In this document: positions 11,420 to 21,685 of the stretch, piece by piece
Layout: each line of letters begins with the position of its first letter
Numbering within the stretch: the first letter of the stretch is position 1
NCBI GenBank assembly: GCA_964019695.1
Contig: OZ026515.1
Location: 132,144,849-132,208,848 of the forward strand
From: Loripinus fragilis
Lineage: Eukaryota > Mollusca > Bivalvia > Lucinida > Lucinidae
Direction: 5' to 3'
DNA length: 64,000 bases
Notes under the pieces: model-generated
Told to the model about the DNA's origin: nothing
Seen by the model: only the letters and a program-made list of their open reading frames with translations
Databases searched by the model: none
Position numbers and translations under genes: made by a program

Positions 11420-12400
11420 CATGAGATGTTTTAAAACAAAACCAGTTTTAGCTCCGGCAGCAATATTTTAAACCAAAACAGACTTTTAATGCAATTTTGG
11501 TAGTGGGCATGATTGGGAAAATGTGAGTTAAACTATTTTAGATTTGGGACAGTGGTTTATGACATGATGTCATTTAAATTTGTTTCTATTTTCAACTCTG
11601 GCACGGCACCCATTTTACTCAGTATCATTTGTGCAATTTTGAACGGGGGTATTTTAGGAAACATTTATGTGAAATTACTTTGAATTTGGATCAGTTGTTA
11701 ATGAGAAGCTCTGGCGGCTGTTTTGTTTAGTGGAGCAGAACCATTTGTGTAATTTTAGTAGAGGGCATAAAGAAGAGCATTAGTGTGAAATTCTTTTGAA
11801 TTTGGGCCAGTTTTAGGAAGAGTCAAAGTTTTAAGGTTTTTTTTTCTATATTAGTTTTAGCTCTGGTCGATATTGTGTCCAGACACCCAGATCAATTTAC
11901 TTTATTCGGGTCGAGAAAATGTGTTTGAAATTATTTTGAATTTGGGCCAGTGGTTCATGAGGAGATTGTGCTTTAAGATTTTTTTTATTTCTAGCTCTGT
12001 TGGCCTTTTTGTTGAGCAGAGCAGAACAATTGGTGAAATTTCCGTAGAGGGCATAATAAGGAATATTTTTTTGAAATTATCTTAAAATTTTGATCAGTGG
12101 TTCTAGATATGTCATTTAAATGCCCTTTTCTATTTTGAGCTTTTTCAGCCATTTTATTTCGTGGAGAAAAAAACACTTATGCAAATTGAAAAGAGGGTAT
12201 TATGGAGAAGATTTCTGTAAAATTATTTAGAAGTTGGGGTCAGTGGTTCAGAAAGATGCTTAAATTTTTTGTTATATTTTTAGCTCTGATGGCAATTTTG
12301 TTAAGTGAAGCAGAACCACTTATGCAATTTAAAAGAGGGCATTATGGGGAACATTTGTTTTAAATTATTTTTGATTTTGACCAGTGGTTCAGGAGATGAG
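11420..12400. repeat. degenerate tandem array, ~145-bp period
   Basis: The phrase TAGCTCTGGYGGC or its degenerate forms recurs at about 11445, 11592, 11710, 11856, 11992, 12138 and 12282. Each unit also has AATTTGGGCCAGTGGTTCA-like and GAGGGCATTATGG-like segments. Seven diverged copies; any short frames here follow the repeat. Confidence 0.7.
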
Positions 12401-12664
12401 GTTATTGAAAGAAAGAGTTTTCACACAATGAACACTGGACAAAGACTGATCAGAATAGCTCTACTTTGAGCACTCTGTGCTCAGGTGAGCTATAAAGAAA
12501 GTGTCACAATCACAGATTAACCTTTGTACGAGTAGATCGCAGATCAGACATAGTTAACCCAAATCACGTCAATATATTTGTCCAGAACATGTCATCTGCT
12601 TTTTATGTCTGCTGTATTGTCAGTATATATCCAAGTGCACTTCAGGCTAGATTTTAATATGGGA

Positions 12665-12732
12665 GCAAACACTATGAACCCTGATCAGACTGCTCTATTG
12701 GGAGCAGTCTGATCTGGGTCCATATTGTTTGC
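12665..12732. repeat. dispersed hairpin, GATCAGACTGCTC stem type
   Basis: One of the best copies: GCAAACACTATGAACCC at the left mirrors GGGTCCATATTGTTTGC at the right, and CTGATCAGACTGCTC pairs with GAGCAGTCTGATC around a TATTG loop. Confidence 0.85.
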
Positions 12733-12895
12733 AATATAGGCTACCAACGAAAAAAGATTAGAGAGCAGACGGCAAAAGTTATGAGTTGTGCCTGTCAGGC
12801 TTAGGGTTCAAAATAGTCTATTTTTTATATTGTGTCTGTTCACAATATATCCTGAAGATCCATTTTTATTTAAGAAATAGATCAGCTCCAGCAGT

Positions 12896-13022
12896 GAATT
12901 GTTGAGTAATAATTCACTGTTTGGAGGTTAGTTGTAATGAAGATCAAATCACGAGCGCGCAGCGCGAGTGATTTATCTTCGTACAACTGACCGACAAACA
13001 GTGAATTATTACTAAACAATTC
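12896..13022. repeat. long palindrome with GC-rich centre
   Basis: Arms of about 60 bp run from GAATTGTTGAGTAATAATTC to the reverse near 13022. The centre is CACGAGCGCGC against GCGCGAGTG. Several mismatches occur in the arms. It could extrude as a cruciform or be a compact MITE; no target duplication was found. Confidence 0.8.
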
Positions 13023-13092
13023 AGAGTTTCCACAAACTCTGGAATGAAAAGATTACAGCATCATACAATTGTATAATGATGAAAAAGACAAT

Positions 13093-13311
13093 TACTGTCC
13101 TGCCAGCCAAGAGTGACAGTGATGTCATGTTATGTTTACAAAGTTATCAGCCACTTAGAATCGATAGATCACTTGTGTATTATCCTATCCACAGGATAGG
13201 ATTAATACACAAGTGATCTATTGATTGGCGTTAGCTCAAGTGGAGTGTACAAGTTAATTTTTTACTTAACAAAATATTACATCACTGTCACTCTTGGTGG
13301 GCTCGACAGTA
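13093..13311. mobile_element. 219-bp MITE with TIRs and a central palindrome
   Basis: Ends are TACTGTCCTGCCAGCCAAGA at the left and the reverse of TACTGTCGAGCCCACCAAGA at the right, continuing through GTGACAGTGATGT. A second dyad at about 13165-13225 is nearly perfect, GATCACTTGTGTATTA with TAATACACAAGTGATC around CCTATCCACAGGATAGG. No coding capacity. Confidence 0.75.
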
Positions 13312-14622
13312 GAAGATATATACTCAAACAAAAAAGATACGTCCGATTTTCATGGTACTGTATCTTTTGATCCAGTTAAGATGTCTCGGCAAAAAATATA
13401 CCAAAATGTTTATCAAATGTCCGGCACACAAAAGTTGGTAATTATTTGATCTTATCTTCTTAACTGGAAGAGTTATTGAACCTAAAGTGAAAACAGCTCA
13501 TTCCACTATAATCAGCAAGTTTATCATCAAAAAGTGACACATTTTACGTTAAATGGCAACCAGGAATGTCCAACGATGAAAAGACATCTAAAAACCCCAA
13601 ATGTGCTTATTTAACGAGCGACATTGCAATTCAAAATCGTTTATTTACGAAGTTAACTGAAATTACCTCCCTTTGAATTAAACAAATAACAATTTAAGAA
13701 CCTCAGATTCTCCTCAACCTAACATCATTAAACCCCATTTTTGTTTTAATTTGCTGTGCTTGTGTATGACAACGATTACATATAAGATAAAAATAAAAAC
13801 CCTGGCTAATGTCGGCCATCACATGTTCACTAAATCTGTGTTGTTCACCCCACCCCTTACTGAAAAAACGCATGTGAATTCCCAATGTTAATTGTTTTAA
13901 TGCTGATTAGTCTTTAATTTATGTTAAAATGCTTGTGATGACGAAAAAGAAATTCAAATTTGACCGACTCTGTTGATTATCAAAATGCTGGACCAAAAAT
14001 TAATTTTTCTCAGTGTCTTCACCCACGCTCTTGACCGATGTTTTGTGACGTCAGAGTATGTTACAGATTGATGGTTGTGGTCGTAAAAGCAATGTATACA
14101 GCTAACATGAATAACATCTTACTAGAGAGTTTGCTCACAGAAGTTTTAATGTGCTTGAACGGTTGGGAATTATGATGGACACACAAACTATTGATGTTTT
14201 GACTTTTGATTTCAAGGGTACTCGTGTTCTCTGAGTTATCAGAGGCTCTATTGGTTATCAAACAAATTTCATTTAGGCGCATAACGTTCCTAAATAATAA
14301 CAGTTTGTAATGTAAAAAAGTTATTTGAAATGCGTTCATACATCAGAACTGGCAGACATAAACTTCAAGCGAACATAACTTTATTGTTTCAGTATATATA
14401 CTTAAAAGACACTAATCCCTTAAAAATGACCATTTTTCAATGGACAAAAATAATCCAACATTTGATTGGTTCGAACAAACTTACATATATTATATTTGTT
14501 ATAAAATTATGACTGATAAGCAACAACAAATAATTTTTGACAAATCTTATACTCACACACTATATTTTAATTCTAATGCACTTGCAAATGCAACGCAACG
14601 CCTGATTGGATAACATCATAAA
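13312..14622. other. 1.3-kb non-coding stretch
   Basis: No gene recognised. Minus-strand frames at 13703-13885 and 14061-14339 lack motifs and splice context I can support. No clear repeats. Confidence 0.45.
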
Positions 14623-14658
14623 TTTGCGACAGTATATCCTGTGATATACTGTCGCAAA
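14623..14658. repeat. perfect 16-bp stem hairpin
   Basis: TTTGCGACAGTATATC at 14623-14638 and its exact reverse complement at 14643-14658 enclose the loop CTGT. No T-run follows that would support a terminator reading, and the setting is eukaryotic. Confidence 0.85.
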
Positions 14659-14876
14659 CCCGAGGTCTTTACGTACCTTTGTTATTCATTGGTTGACAAG
14701 TGAATATATGCAGCTGGCAAGCGGTTTTATGCAGCTGGCGGCCGCTGGGCGTAAAGGCGAAACAAAGTACATTTTCACTGTCTTTTTGAAGGGAAAATGT
14801 TAATAGTGTATTAGAATGGGGATAACCATATTCAAAATTTTCATTTGTGGAGGTATATCGTCGGATTTACGTTCGA

Positions 14877-15028
14877 AAACAATTAGGGGATAACTGCATT
14901 CAAAATTTTCATTTGGGGAGGTATATCATCGGATATATAGTTGGAAATAAAACTAAATTTCCGACTATATATCCGACGATATACCTCCTCAAATGAAAAT
15001 TTTGAATACAGTTATCCCCTAATTGTTT
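14877..15028. repeat. 72-bp-arm inverted repeat, 8-bp loop
   Basis: The left arm (14877-14948) and right arm (14957-15028) match at 68 of 72 positions; all four differences are transitions. An additional diverged direct copy of the arm lies just upstream at about 14817-14870 (GGGGATAACCATATTCAAAA). Recent origin is likely from the high arm identity. Confidence 0.85.
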
Positions 15029-15033
15029 GTGTT

Positions 15034-15138
15034 GAGGCTTAACATCCCAGTCAACAGTTTTGCTTAACATCCCAGTCAACAATTTTTCAGTCATGTAGGG
15101 ATGATTTCCTGTCTTCCTGGGTTCAACCAGTACTAAAC
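15034..15138 (-). repeat. SINE family A tail fragment
   Basis: Contains TTAACATCCCAGTCAACAAT, TTTTTCAGTCATGTAGGGAT and CTTCCTGGGTTCAACCAGTA, which are the 3' part of the family A SINE in reverse. The tRNA-like part is missing. A short duplicated piece (CTTAACATCCCAGTCAACA) precedes it. Confidence 0.7.
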
Positions 15139-15139
15139 T

Positions 15140-15345
15140 CGATTTTTTATGTTTGTCTGTTTTTCTTTAGCAAACTGTGTTCCCGATGAAAGTTGTAGAA
15201 AAAAATTAGTGCAAATTTCTCAAAAAAATCCGAAATTTGTGGCGCAGCCAGATTTTTGTGTACAAAGATGAAATTTTGCAACAAATTGAATTCAGCCAAA
15301 TTTTCTAAGTTTTATTGACAGATAAATTTCTTAGAGACCTGACAG
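15140..15345. repeat. repeat shared with the 37.9-39.2 kb element
   Basis: Matches, in reverse, about 38790-39010: shared phrases include TTTAGCAAACTGTGTT, TGAAAGTTGTAGAAAAA and GACAGATAAATTTC. It seems to be an internal fragment of the same transposon family, without its ends. Confidence 0.6.
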
Positions 15346-15410
15346 AAAGGGTTTGTCTCAAATACCATACCATTATTCAGCGATTGTGTAAAGCATAATC
15401 CTGCCGTTAG

Positions 15411-16133
15411 CTGGATCCATGGTCCCTCTTTTATGGGGCAGGATGCGACAAAACCTGTCTTCGGGGTTTCCCAAAGAGTTTACACATGATGAATGCTGGA
15501 CAAAGACTGATCACAAAAGCTCTATTTTTAGCATGTTGTGCTCAGGTGAGCTATAAAAAAACGAACTTTACCAGAAAATGACAGAATCGTAGATCAACCT
15601 TTGTAATCAGACATAGTTAACCCTTATCCTGGGCCCAAGCTTATAAAACTTTTTTCGAAATTTATCCTACTCATAAATGTTAAAATGCCAACTATTGTTG
15701 ACATTTTAACATTTATTAGCAGGATAAATACAACCTCTGAGAGACTTACAGCAAGAAACTTCTTCATTTATTGGTATTTTAGTTTCTATGAGCAGTTGAA
15801 ATTTCGTGCTCAGTTGAGCATGAAAAAAGTTTTATAACCTCTGGGCCAGATCTGAAAGTCTAGATATGATACTTTCCATTAAGGGAATACATAGGAGCTG
15901 TTCAGACTGCGCAGATGCACAGGTTAGTCTGCGCCTTTGTTGGTCCCAACCCCCGAAGACAGGTTTTTAGAAAGTAACATATCTAGACTTGTTACAAGCA
16001 AAATTTCAATTTTCTAAGTAGTCTCTGAAGCTGAGGAAAGTCTCATTTGTATGGTTTGAGTCTCAATTTGTCGGAAAACCTGAAGACAGGTTTTGTCTCA
16101 TACAGCCCCATATAAGAGGGACCATGGGTCCAG
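15411..16133. mobile_element. TIR element with ~55-bp termini, nested insertion
   Basis: The left end CTGGATCCATGGTCCCTCTT and the reverse of the right end, CTGGACCCATGGTCCCTCTT, match through ATGGGGC and ACAAAACCTGTCTTC. Flanks are TTAG and TTAA, possibly a diverged 4-bp duplication. A GGGCC-family MITE (15631-15848) lies inside. No coding capacity. Confidence 0.65.
15631..15848. mobile_element. MITE, GGGCC...TTATAAAACTTTT family, copy 2
   Basis: Inverted ends GGGCCCAAGCTTATAAAACT and AGTTTTATAACCTCTGGGCC with the same mirrored core (AAATGTTAAAATGCCAAC) as the copy at 11172-11415. Nested in the element at 15411-16133. Confidence 0.75.
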
Positions 16134-16184
16134 TTAAGCAAATTTTTTTAGCTTAAAATTGCCAATTTTTCCTTATGTATTAAT

Positions 16185-16395
16185 TTAAACATGTGTTTGG
16201 GGTGCTGTAAAGAACCATCTCATTAAGATGGTTCTTTTGAATACCATCAAGATATGCTTTGGGTGTATGTAAAAGGCCGTAAAACATACAAAACTGAAAT
16301 GTCAATAGGTATATTTTAGATCTTCAGTCTCAATCATTTCATTGAAATGGTTCTTTTGAGTACCATCAACATATACTATTGCCATAACGTTAAGC
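16185..16395. repeat. palindromic repeat with AAGAACCATCT dyads
   Basis: Two dyads, AGAACCATCTCATTAAGATG followed by GTTCT at 16211-16235 and a similar one near 16340-16365, are each followed by GAGTACCATCAAGATAT-like text. Related palindromes occur at 22314-22445 and 27925-28055. Confidence 0.6.
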
Positions 16396-16650
16396 ATATT
16401 TTTATACGATCCCGATTTGTGTAATGAATAAAAAATTGAGTTTTAGGTTTTATTCAACATGTACACTTGTATTTTGGCTACCAAATTTGGATACGTTTGA
16501 TGAGGTTTCATTCACTACTGTCCATGGCTTATGACACAGTACTGTCCAGGAGTTGATATGCAAGAATGAATTTCTTTCGCTGTCGAGTCATGAAATAGCC
16601 TTAAACCGCGTATGTTGGATAAATCTACAAAGAAACAAGAGGACAGAATG

Positions 16651-17235
16651 TGTAAAATTGCCATTAGGAACGCTGCTATGAAACAAGATGACATTGCAAG
16701 GGTATTAAACATGTCTCAGAGGGTTGTAAGCAGACCTTTGAAAGAACATAGAGTGGCAGTATTACAAAAAGGAAACGGTCAACATTGATTCTTGAGTGCA
16801 AGGAATTGTTACTGAAGCATTATGGTACGTGGTGCATTATCTGACGACCACCTGATACAGTTAAAGGTGGTAACTGGGACTTTGAACGCTCAAAAGTATC
16901 AGGACTAAATCCTGGAATCTGGTGTTAGGTCACACTAGGATTCGCTAGATGGCCAGAACATGGTGCTCCGAGAAGACATTGCAAGACCTCGCTGTACTTG
17001 TATCATCTAGGAATACAAAAATCAACAGAACATCGCTAGTCTTCCACAACCGAGCTTGTTGTCGGACTTGAACCGTATCGAACACATGTGGGACAAGCTC
17101 GGCTGACATGTTTGAAACCGGCAACCAGCCTTATCAAAACCATTGTGAATTTTACTAGACTCTACTGCATGAGTGGGACAGGATTTCATGTCTTGAACGC
17201 ATGTACCCAGTGGATTTAATGATGAAAATGTGCCA
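16651..17235 (+). pseudogene. Tc1-like transposase relic
   Basis: Translated pieces resemble the two ends of a Tc1-family transposase. At 16651-16789 the frame reads a helix-turn-helix-like stretch with IARVLNMSQRVVSRPLKEHR. At about 16960-17140 a segment reads REDIARP followed, after stops, by LPQPSLLSDLNRIEHMWDKL, which lines up with the well-known SPDLNPIEHxWD motif. Many stops, frame changes and a missing middle make this a dead copy. No intact termini were recognised. Confidence 0.7.
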
Positions 17236-17423
17236 AGTTGACAGTGTGAAGGCTATACACAACATAAACTGGAAGTAGCGGATTATTATCAGGCATGACT
17301 TTTTGCACCAGATCCTGAAAGTGTATGCTCCAAAGAGAAAGTTTTGAAGTAATTACAACTAGAATAGCAAAATGGGAGGACTCTGGTCAGACCGCTGTTT
17401 TCATTGAATTTTGTAAAATATAT

Positions 17424-17757
17424 GGTTTGTTTGTTTGTTTGTTTTTGTTGCTTTACGTCCCAAGTCAACAGCTATGGTCATTGCGGGACGGTCAGTTCAC
17501 CTAACCACACTTTTTCCTGGGCAGGCTTGAACAAGCGGTTAACCAGTAATTCGTGCACATACTTTCGCTTGTAACTGACAACAACCCTTCTTGAATAAAT
17601 CAGCGGAAGGGAGGAGAATGACCGTAGAAATTATTTCATGATCAATCTCCACGAAAGTATGGGACCGGACCGGGATCGAGCTCGCGATCCCTGGATCTGC
17701 AGTCAGACACGCATCTGTAGCCAGACACGTTACCGACTGCGCTACGCGGCCCGGTTT
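17424..17757 (-). mobile_element. tRNA-derived SINE, family B
   Basis: Read on the minus strand it starts with a tRNA-like region: A-box-like TAGCGCAGTCGG and B-box-like AGCTCGATCCC. It then has a longer body and ends in an oligo (CAAA)n tail, seen on the plus strand as GTTTGTTTGTTTG at 17424. A second copy is at 37455-37772 and a fragment at 10147-10235. SINEs use an internal Pol III promoter and LINE enzymes; no protein is encoded. Confidence 0.8.
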
Positions 17758-17856
17758 AAAATATATGGGTAATTTTTGTAAGGTGTTTGCAGCCTATAAA
17801 CAAGTCAGAGATTCCACAGCTTTTCTTTATCAGATCGCTGGTACTCTGCTTTTACT

Positions 17857-18057
17857 TTTGTTTGTTTGATTTGATTCTTTACGTCCACTCAACAATCTTT
17901 CAGTTATGCTGGAGGGTTCTTCCTGGGTTTAACCAGTACTAAGCTAGGATAAATGTGTCTTGCTCAAGGACCACAACGTAGTGACGCCGGTGAGGCTCGA
18001 ACCTGCTACCCTTCGGTCTCGAGTCAAGCACTCTCTCACTGAGCCACTGCGCTCCCT
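17857..18057 (-). mobile_element. tRNA-derived SINE, family A
   Basis: The minus strand reads GGGAGCGCAGTGGCTCAGTG, then the A box, a GGTTCGAGCC-type B box, and ends in AAATCAAACAAACAAA. A possible target duplication of TCTNTGCTTTTACT type flanks it (about 17844-17856 and 18061-18074). Confidence 0.85.
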
Positions 18058-18249
18058 AATCTTTGCTTTTACTGTCTACCACAATAAATATTTGGTATCT
18101 CTCAAAAGTTTACTTTCTTACCGTTTCTAAAACCTAAGTGGTGTTATCAAATGGAATATGCTTAACTTTATGGCAATAGCATATGTTTTGGTTGAGAAAT
18201 AAGAAAAATGTTTTAAATTCAGCACTCTCCTCGGGACATCAAGATAAGG

Positions 18250-18456
18250 TACAGTAAAACATGTCTTAAGCAGCCACTCAAAAATAGACAAAACAAAGAT
18301 CTTTATGACAAATGGTTGCTTAATGTAGGTCAAAAGTATTGCAGAATGCTCTCTTAGAGCATTCTGCAATACTTTCGACCTGCATTAAGCCATAATTGGT
18401 CTTGACAACCAATTTTTGGTCTAAATATGAGTGGCCGTGTTAGACAGGCTGTACTA
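18250..18456. mobile_element. Tc1/mariner-type MITE, ACAGTAAAACCTG family, copy 1
   Basis: TIRs ACAGTAAAACATGTCTTAAG and its diverged reverse at about 18440-18456, with TA outside. The element is almost wholly one hairpin, with centre GCAGAATGCTC and GAGCATTCTGC. Other copies: 19310-19503, 36986-37165 and 43983-44172. Confidence 0.8.
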
Positions 18457-18912
18457 TACTGGCGCTGTGCGTAGATCATAAATACAGAAAATCAAAGCAT
18501 GACAATGGCCTCTTTTTGACTAGATATGACAGAACAGAAGGTACAATGAGATACTTTTTTATGTATCTTGAAGCCACGCATTCCAATTTGAAATTCCAAT
18601 TTCTGCTGATGAACCACTTCAGATAAAAGCCTGTCTTTGGGGCTATCAACTCCTAAGATATTCAAATCAGCCTGGTAAGCTGCAGATATCCGACAGAATT
18701 TTGAATATTTGCATTTGTAAGTTTAGCTTTTAAAATTAAATTCAATCATCCATGACGGTACTGGCTGATTTGTACCTTTCTTATCCCCAAATTCATATGG
18801 CAAGATATGGCTTTTCTATATAAATGTAACAAAAAACCCATAAAAAATCCGGGCCAGTGCACAAGATTTCAGTAATTATCGCATATGAACATATGCCTTC
18901 TATAGATGCCAA
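18457..18912. other. non-coding stretch
   Basis: No gene and no clear repeat recognised between two MITEs. Confidence 0.45.
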
Positions 18913-19070
18913 CAGGGGCGGATCCAGGATTTCTGGTTTCATACATACAAAGGTGTGGGGGGTTCGCTTTACTGATTTTATCTCTTCTAAAATACCCCAT
19001 AGGATATTTAAAAACTGGGGGGAAAGGGGGTTCAAGCAAACCCTCTGAACTCCCTCTGGATCCACCACTG
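18913..19070. mobile_element. short hAT-like MITE
   Basis: Ends CAGGGGCGGATCCAGGA and TCTGGATCCACCACTG are imperfect inverted repeats of the CAGGGGCGGATCC type seen in hAT MITEs. GCCAA lies on both sides, suggesting a decayed duplication. About 158 bp, non-coding. Confidence 0.6.
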
Positions 19071-19074
19071 GCCA

Positions 19075-19190
19075 ATGTTGACGAAATTAGCAAAGCTAGA
19101 GGACTCAATTTTGGTCTGAGCCTTAATCTACATCCACACTTTGTGTGAGCAAGCCTCAAAGGCACTGGTTAGTTTGAGCATATTCAAAGA
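19075..19190. repeat. repeat shared with 23463-23600 (inverted)
   Basis: AGAGGACTCAATTTTGGTCT and the following CACACTTTGTGTGAGCA region match, in reverse, the segment at 23463-23600 (GACTCAGACCGAAATTTAGA). It is a piece of a dispersed repeat of unknown class. Confidence 0.6.
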
Positions 19191-19309
19191 CTCCCCAGAG
19201 CCTACCCTTCTCACTGATCTGGTAAGAACTGGAATCTCATGTACAGGCCCACATGACTATTAATACAATCTTACACACATGTATCACTTGTGTAGGAGCT
19301 ACAGTAAAA

Positions 19310-19503
19310 CCTGTGTAAAACAGCCACTCTCAAAAATACCAAAAATTAGTTTTCAAGACCAATTATCCCTTAATGCAGGTCAAAAGTATCGCAGAATGGG
19401 AGCATTCTCTGCAATACTTTCAACCTTCATTAAGCTACCATTTTTCATTAAGATCTTTGTTTTGTCTATTTTTGAGTGGCCTTTTTACACAGGTTTTACT
19501 ATA
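19310..19503. mobile_element. Tc1/mariner-type MITE, ACAGTAAAACCTG family, copy 2
   Basis: Begins TACAGTAAAACCTG and ends CAGGTTTTACTATA, with the shared interior AGTGGCC, GCAGAATG and CATTAAG segments. Almost fully self-complementary. Confidence 0.85.
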
Positions 19504-19977
19504 GTCCCATCGAATATTGTTCAAACTACAATACAAACAATTAACCACTCAATCTCAAGTCTGGATTCTACCAATGAGCCACTGCGATCCTCAAATATTT
19601 AGGGTATATATGGTAAAATAGACAGTATTATATAAGTAACATACAGCCAAGAACATTTCTAGATATAAAAGCTCCAAAATTTGAACAAACATATATACAA
19701 ACCGGGTTATAAACTCGAGCAGGGAATGGAAAGAAGCTACTATGCATATGCACAACAACACATGAAAATTGCCCTTTGACCATTTCTTGATGGATGAAAC
19801 CTCTCCTAGTATAAGATTTAGTTAAATGATCTATTATATATCAGAGCTTCAGATAAGCTTTCCGGTCAACTGGGTATTTACGCAACCTGAACAGGGCAAT
19901 CTCATGAGAAGGCTAAATTGTTTCTTGACCCTATTTTTACGCTTTGTATACTGAAAACCCCTAAATGGGTACTTTGG
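19504..19977. other. non-coding stretch
   Basis: No gene recognised. CCAATGAGCCACTGCGATCC near 19570 resembles the tRNA-like end of SINE family A in reverse, but the rest is missing. Confidence 0.4.
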
Positions 19978-20042
19978 CACACAGTGAATACCTAGATGAA
20001 ATGCAGTATAATGCTGCATTTCATCAGGGTCTACACTGTTTA
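19978..20042. repeat. dispersed hairpin, GATGAAATGCAGT stem type
   Basis: CACAGTGAATACCTAGATG opens the left side; AGGGTCTACACTGTT closes the right. Inner stem GATGAAATGCAG pairs with CTGCATTTCATC around TATAATG. Confidence 0.75.
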
Positions 20043-20169
20043 TAATGATTAAAATAACCTTCTTGCATAAATTTGTTGTGCGAAGGTGTTTGAAGCCGCA
20101 AAAATCCAAGTTCAAATCATGAGATTCAGGTGCTGTTTGAACATGGCTTTTTACTTGACAAAGCCTAAA

Positions 20170-20372
20170 ATTGGCCCTGATTTGTTGGCATGACGGTACA
20201 TGGGAAATCGTTGCAACCTTGACTGATCATTTTGCCGATGTTTTTGTTCGCAAAAGCGTTTGCGCAAGTCTATGACGTAGTGTCGACATAATGACATTCG
20301 AAAGTTTGACGCTGACGCCATTTTGTTTAGAAAAATCCAGTGTTAAAAAAGGGGTATGTTTTGCCAGGTACC
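20170..20372 (+). promoter_or_regulatory. CpG-richer candidate promoter/5' UTR
   Basis: This 200-bp stretch has more CpG than its surroundings (for example TTCGCAAAAGCGTTTGCGC and GACGCTGACGCC), a CRE-like TGACGTAG at about 20272-20279, and GCCATTTTG (YY1-like) at about 20318. It directly precedes a strong-context ATG at 20373. Promoter function is inference; no TATA box was found. Confidence 0.3.
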
Positions 20373-20429
20373 ATGGTAGATGTTGGAACACTGGGTGGCC
20401 TCATGTTCAAACAGCTTCCTCAGGACCCG
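20373..20429 (+). CDS. candidate first coding exon, unknown gene
   Basis: The ATG sits in a near-ideal start context (ACCATGG), with an in-frame TAG about 45 nt upstream, and opens 19 codons: M-V-D-V-G-T-L-G-G-L-M-F-K-Q-L-P-Q-D-P. The exon would end at CCG before GTAAAT (20430 onward), a plausible donor in phase 0. I do not recognise the peptide and found no downstream exon; a TTAA-flanked transposon starts only 155 bp further on. The product, and whether this is transcribed, are unknown. It could be chance or a truncated gene start. Confidence 0.35.
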
Positions 20430-20900
20430 GTAAATATTAATGCATGAAAAAAACATGTGTGATCCCTATATTCAGACACAGAAATACATTATAACTTAGA
20501 AAATTCTACTATGGACCTGGATGTTTTGTTGGGCCTGATCTGGGTCCATACTGTTTGCAATCGGGAACAGCAGGAGTTAAGGGGTTAAAATTTTTGGAAA
20601 TACTTTAATATAGTGGACCTATGTGGAATCCTGCCATATAAGAGGATGTGTCCACACTTGTGTGGTCGAATTATATACAACTGTATCTCATCTCTGTTTT
20701 TATACTACAATCAATACGCCTGGGTCCAAATATCGTTTGTAATGATCAGTTAAATCAGGCAAGGGTCAGTGTTTTTTCACGGTTGATGTCGGCCATTTCA
20801 ATTTCTCAATGAAAATGCAAGCGTCTTTCATACATCGATCATGTATTGGGGAGTTATGCTGTAAAACTCCCCAACAATTATTCGTCTTCTTGAAGATGTA

Positions 20901-21419
20901 TTCATAGACAGGCATCTATAACAGAAAAGCTGTTTATTCCGTATTGGTTACATTGACGGAATAAAACGCATTTTATATGAAAACATTGTTTTCTTAAGAA
21001 ATGTGGAATCATCTCTATATAGAGATGCAACCAGATTTTTGGTCCAGACTGAATAATTGTTTTCTTAGGAAATGTGGAATCATTCTTATATAGATATGCT
21101 TCCACATTTCTTGAGAAAACAATTATTCCATCTTGGCCAAAATCTGGTTACATCCCTATATAGAAACGATTCCACATTTCTTAAGAAAACAATCATGCAG
21201 TCTGGGCCAAAAATCTGGTCACATCTCTAGATAGAAATGCATCCACATTTCTTGAGAAAACAATTATTCAGTCTTTGCCAAAAATCTGGTTGCATCTCTA
21301 TAGAGAAAAGATTCCACATTTCTTAAGAATACAATGTTTTTATATCAAAATGCGTTTTTTCCGTCAATGTAACTTATACGGAATGAAAGACATTTCTGTT
21401 ATCGATGCCCCTCTATGAC
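20901..21419. repeat. inverted module array inside the TTAA element
   Basis: Outer arms of about 105 bp are inverted: GGCATCTATAACAGAAAAGC, GACGGAATAAAACGCATTTT at the left and their reverse at 21306-21415. Between them an ~85-90-bp module with CCACATTTCTTAAGAAAACA and AAAATCTGGTTGCATC is repeated in both orientations. Confidence 0.75.
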
Positions 21420-21436
21420 TCAGCACTCTTAATCTT

Positions 21437-21685
21437 GTGAGAGATACTGGGGAGTTCGCGACAATAGCAAGTGTTATCCAGGCGCTTTTTATCTACTTTT
21501 CTACCAAAATGGCCGACTTGTCAACAAGATTCACCGGAGTGAAGGATTTGTGCATTTTATGCTGTGAGAACCTTTTTATTGCAGAAAACACGGAATGGGT
21601 ATCATTTATAATCATTGCCCAATTGTTCCAAGATCTAATTTCCAAAGTGCATAATCCCAGAGGCTTGCACGAGTGTTGGAAATGA
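21437..21685 (+). CDS. 82-codon frame inside TTAA element, doubtful
   Basis: The frame has an internal ATG with a good context (AAAATGG, about 21509) followed by M-A-D-L-S-T-R-F-T-G, and contains a cysteine pair (LCILCCENL) and HECW near the end. It could be a first exon captured from a host gene or a remnant of an autonomous element's protein. No splice donor at its end convinced me and the frame simply closes at TGA. Function unknown. Confidence 0.2.
   Translation: MRDTGEFATIASVIQALFIYFSTKMADLSTRFTGVKDLCILCCENLFIAENTEWVSFIIIAQLFQDLISKVHNPRGLHECWK

Noticed and set aside
14623..14658. Intrinsic transcription terminator
   Set aside because: A perfect stem but no T-run after it, and the DNA is eukaryotic.
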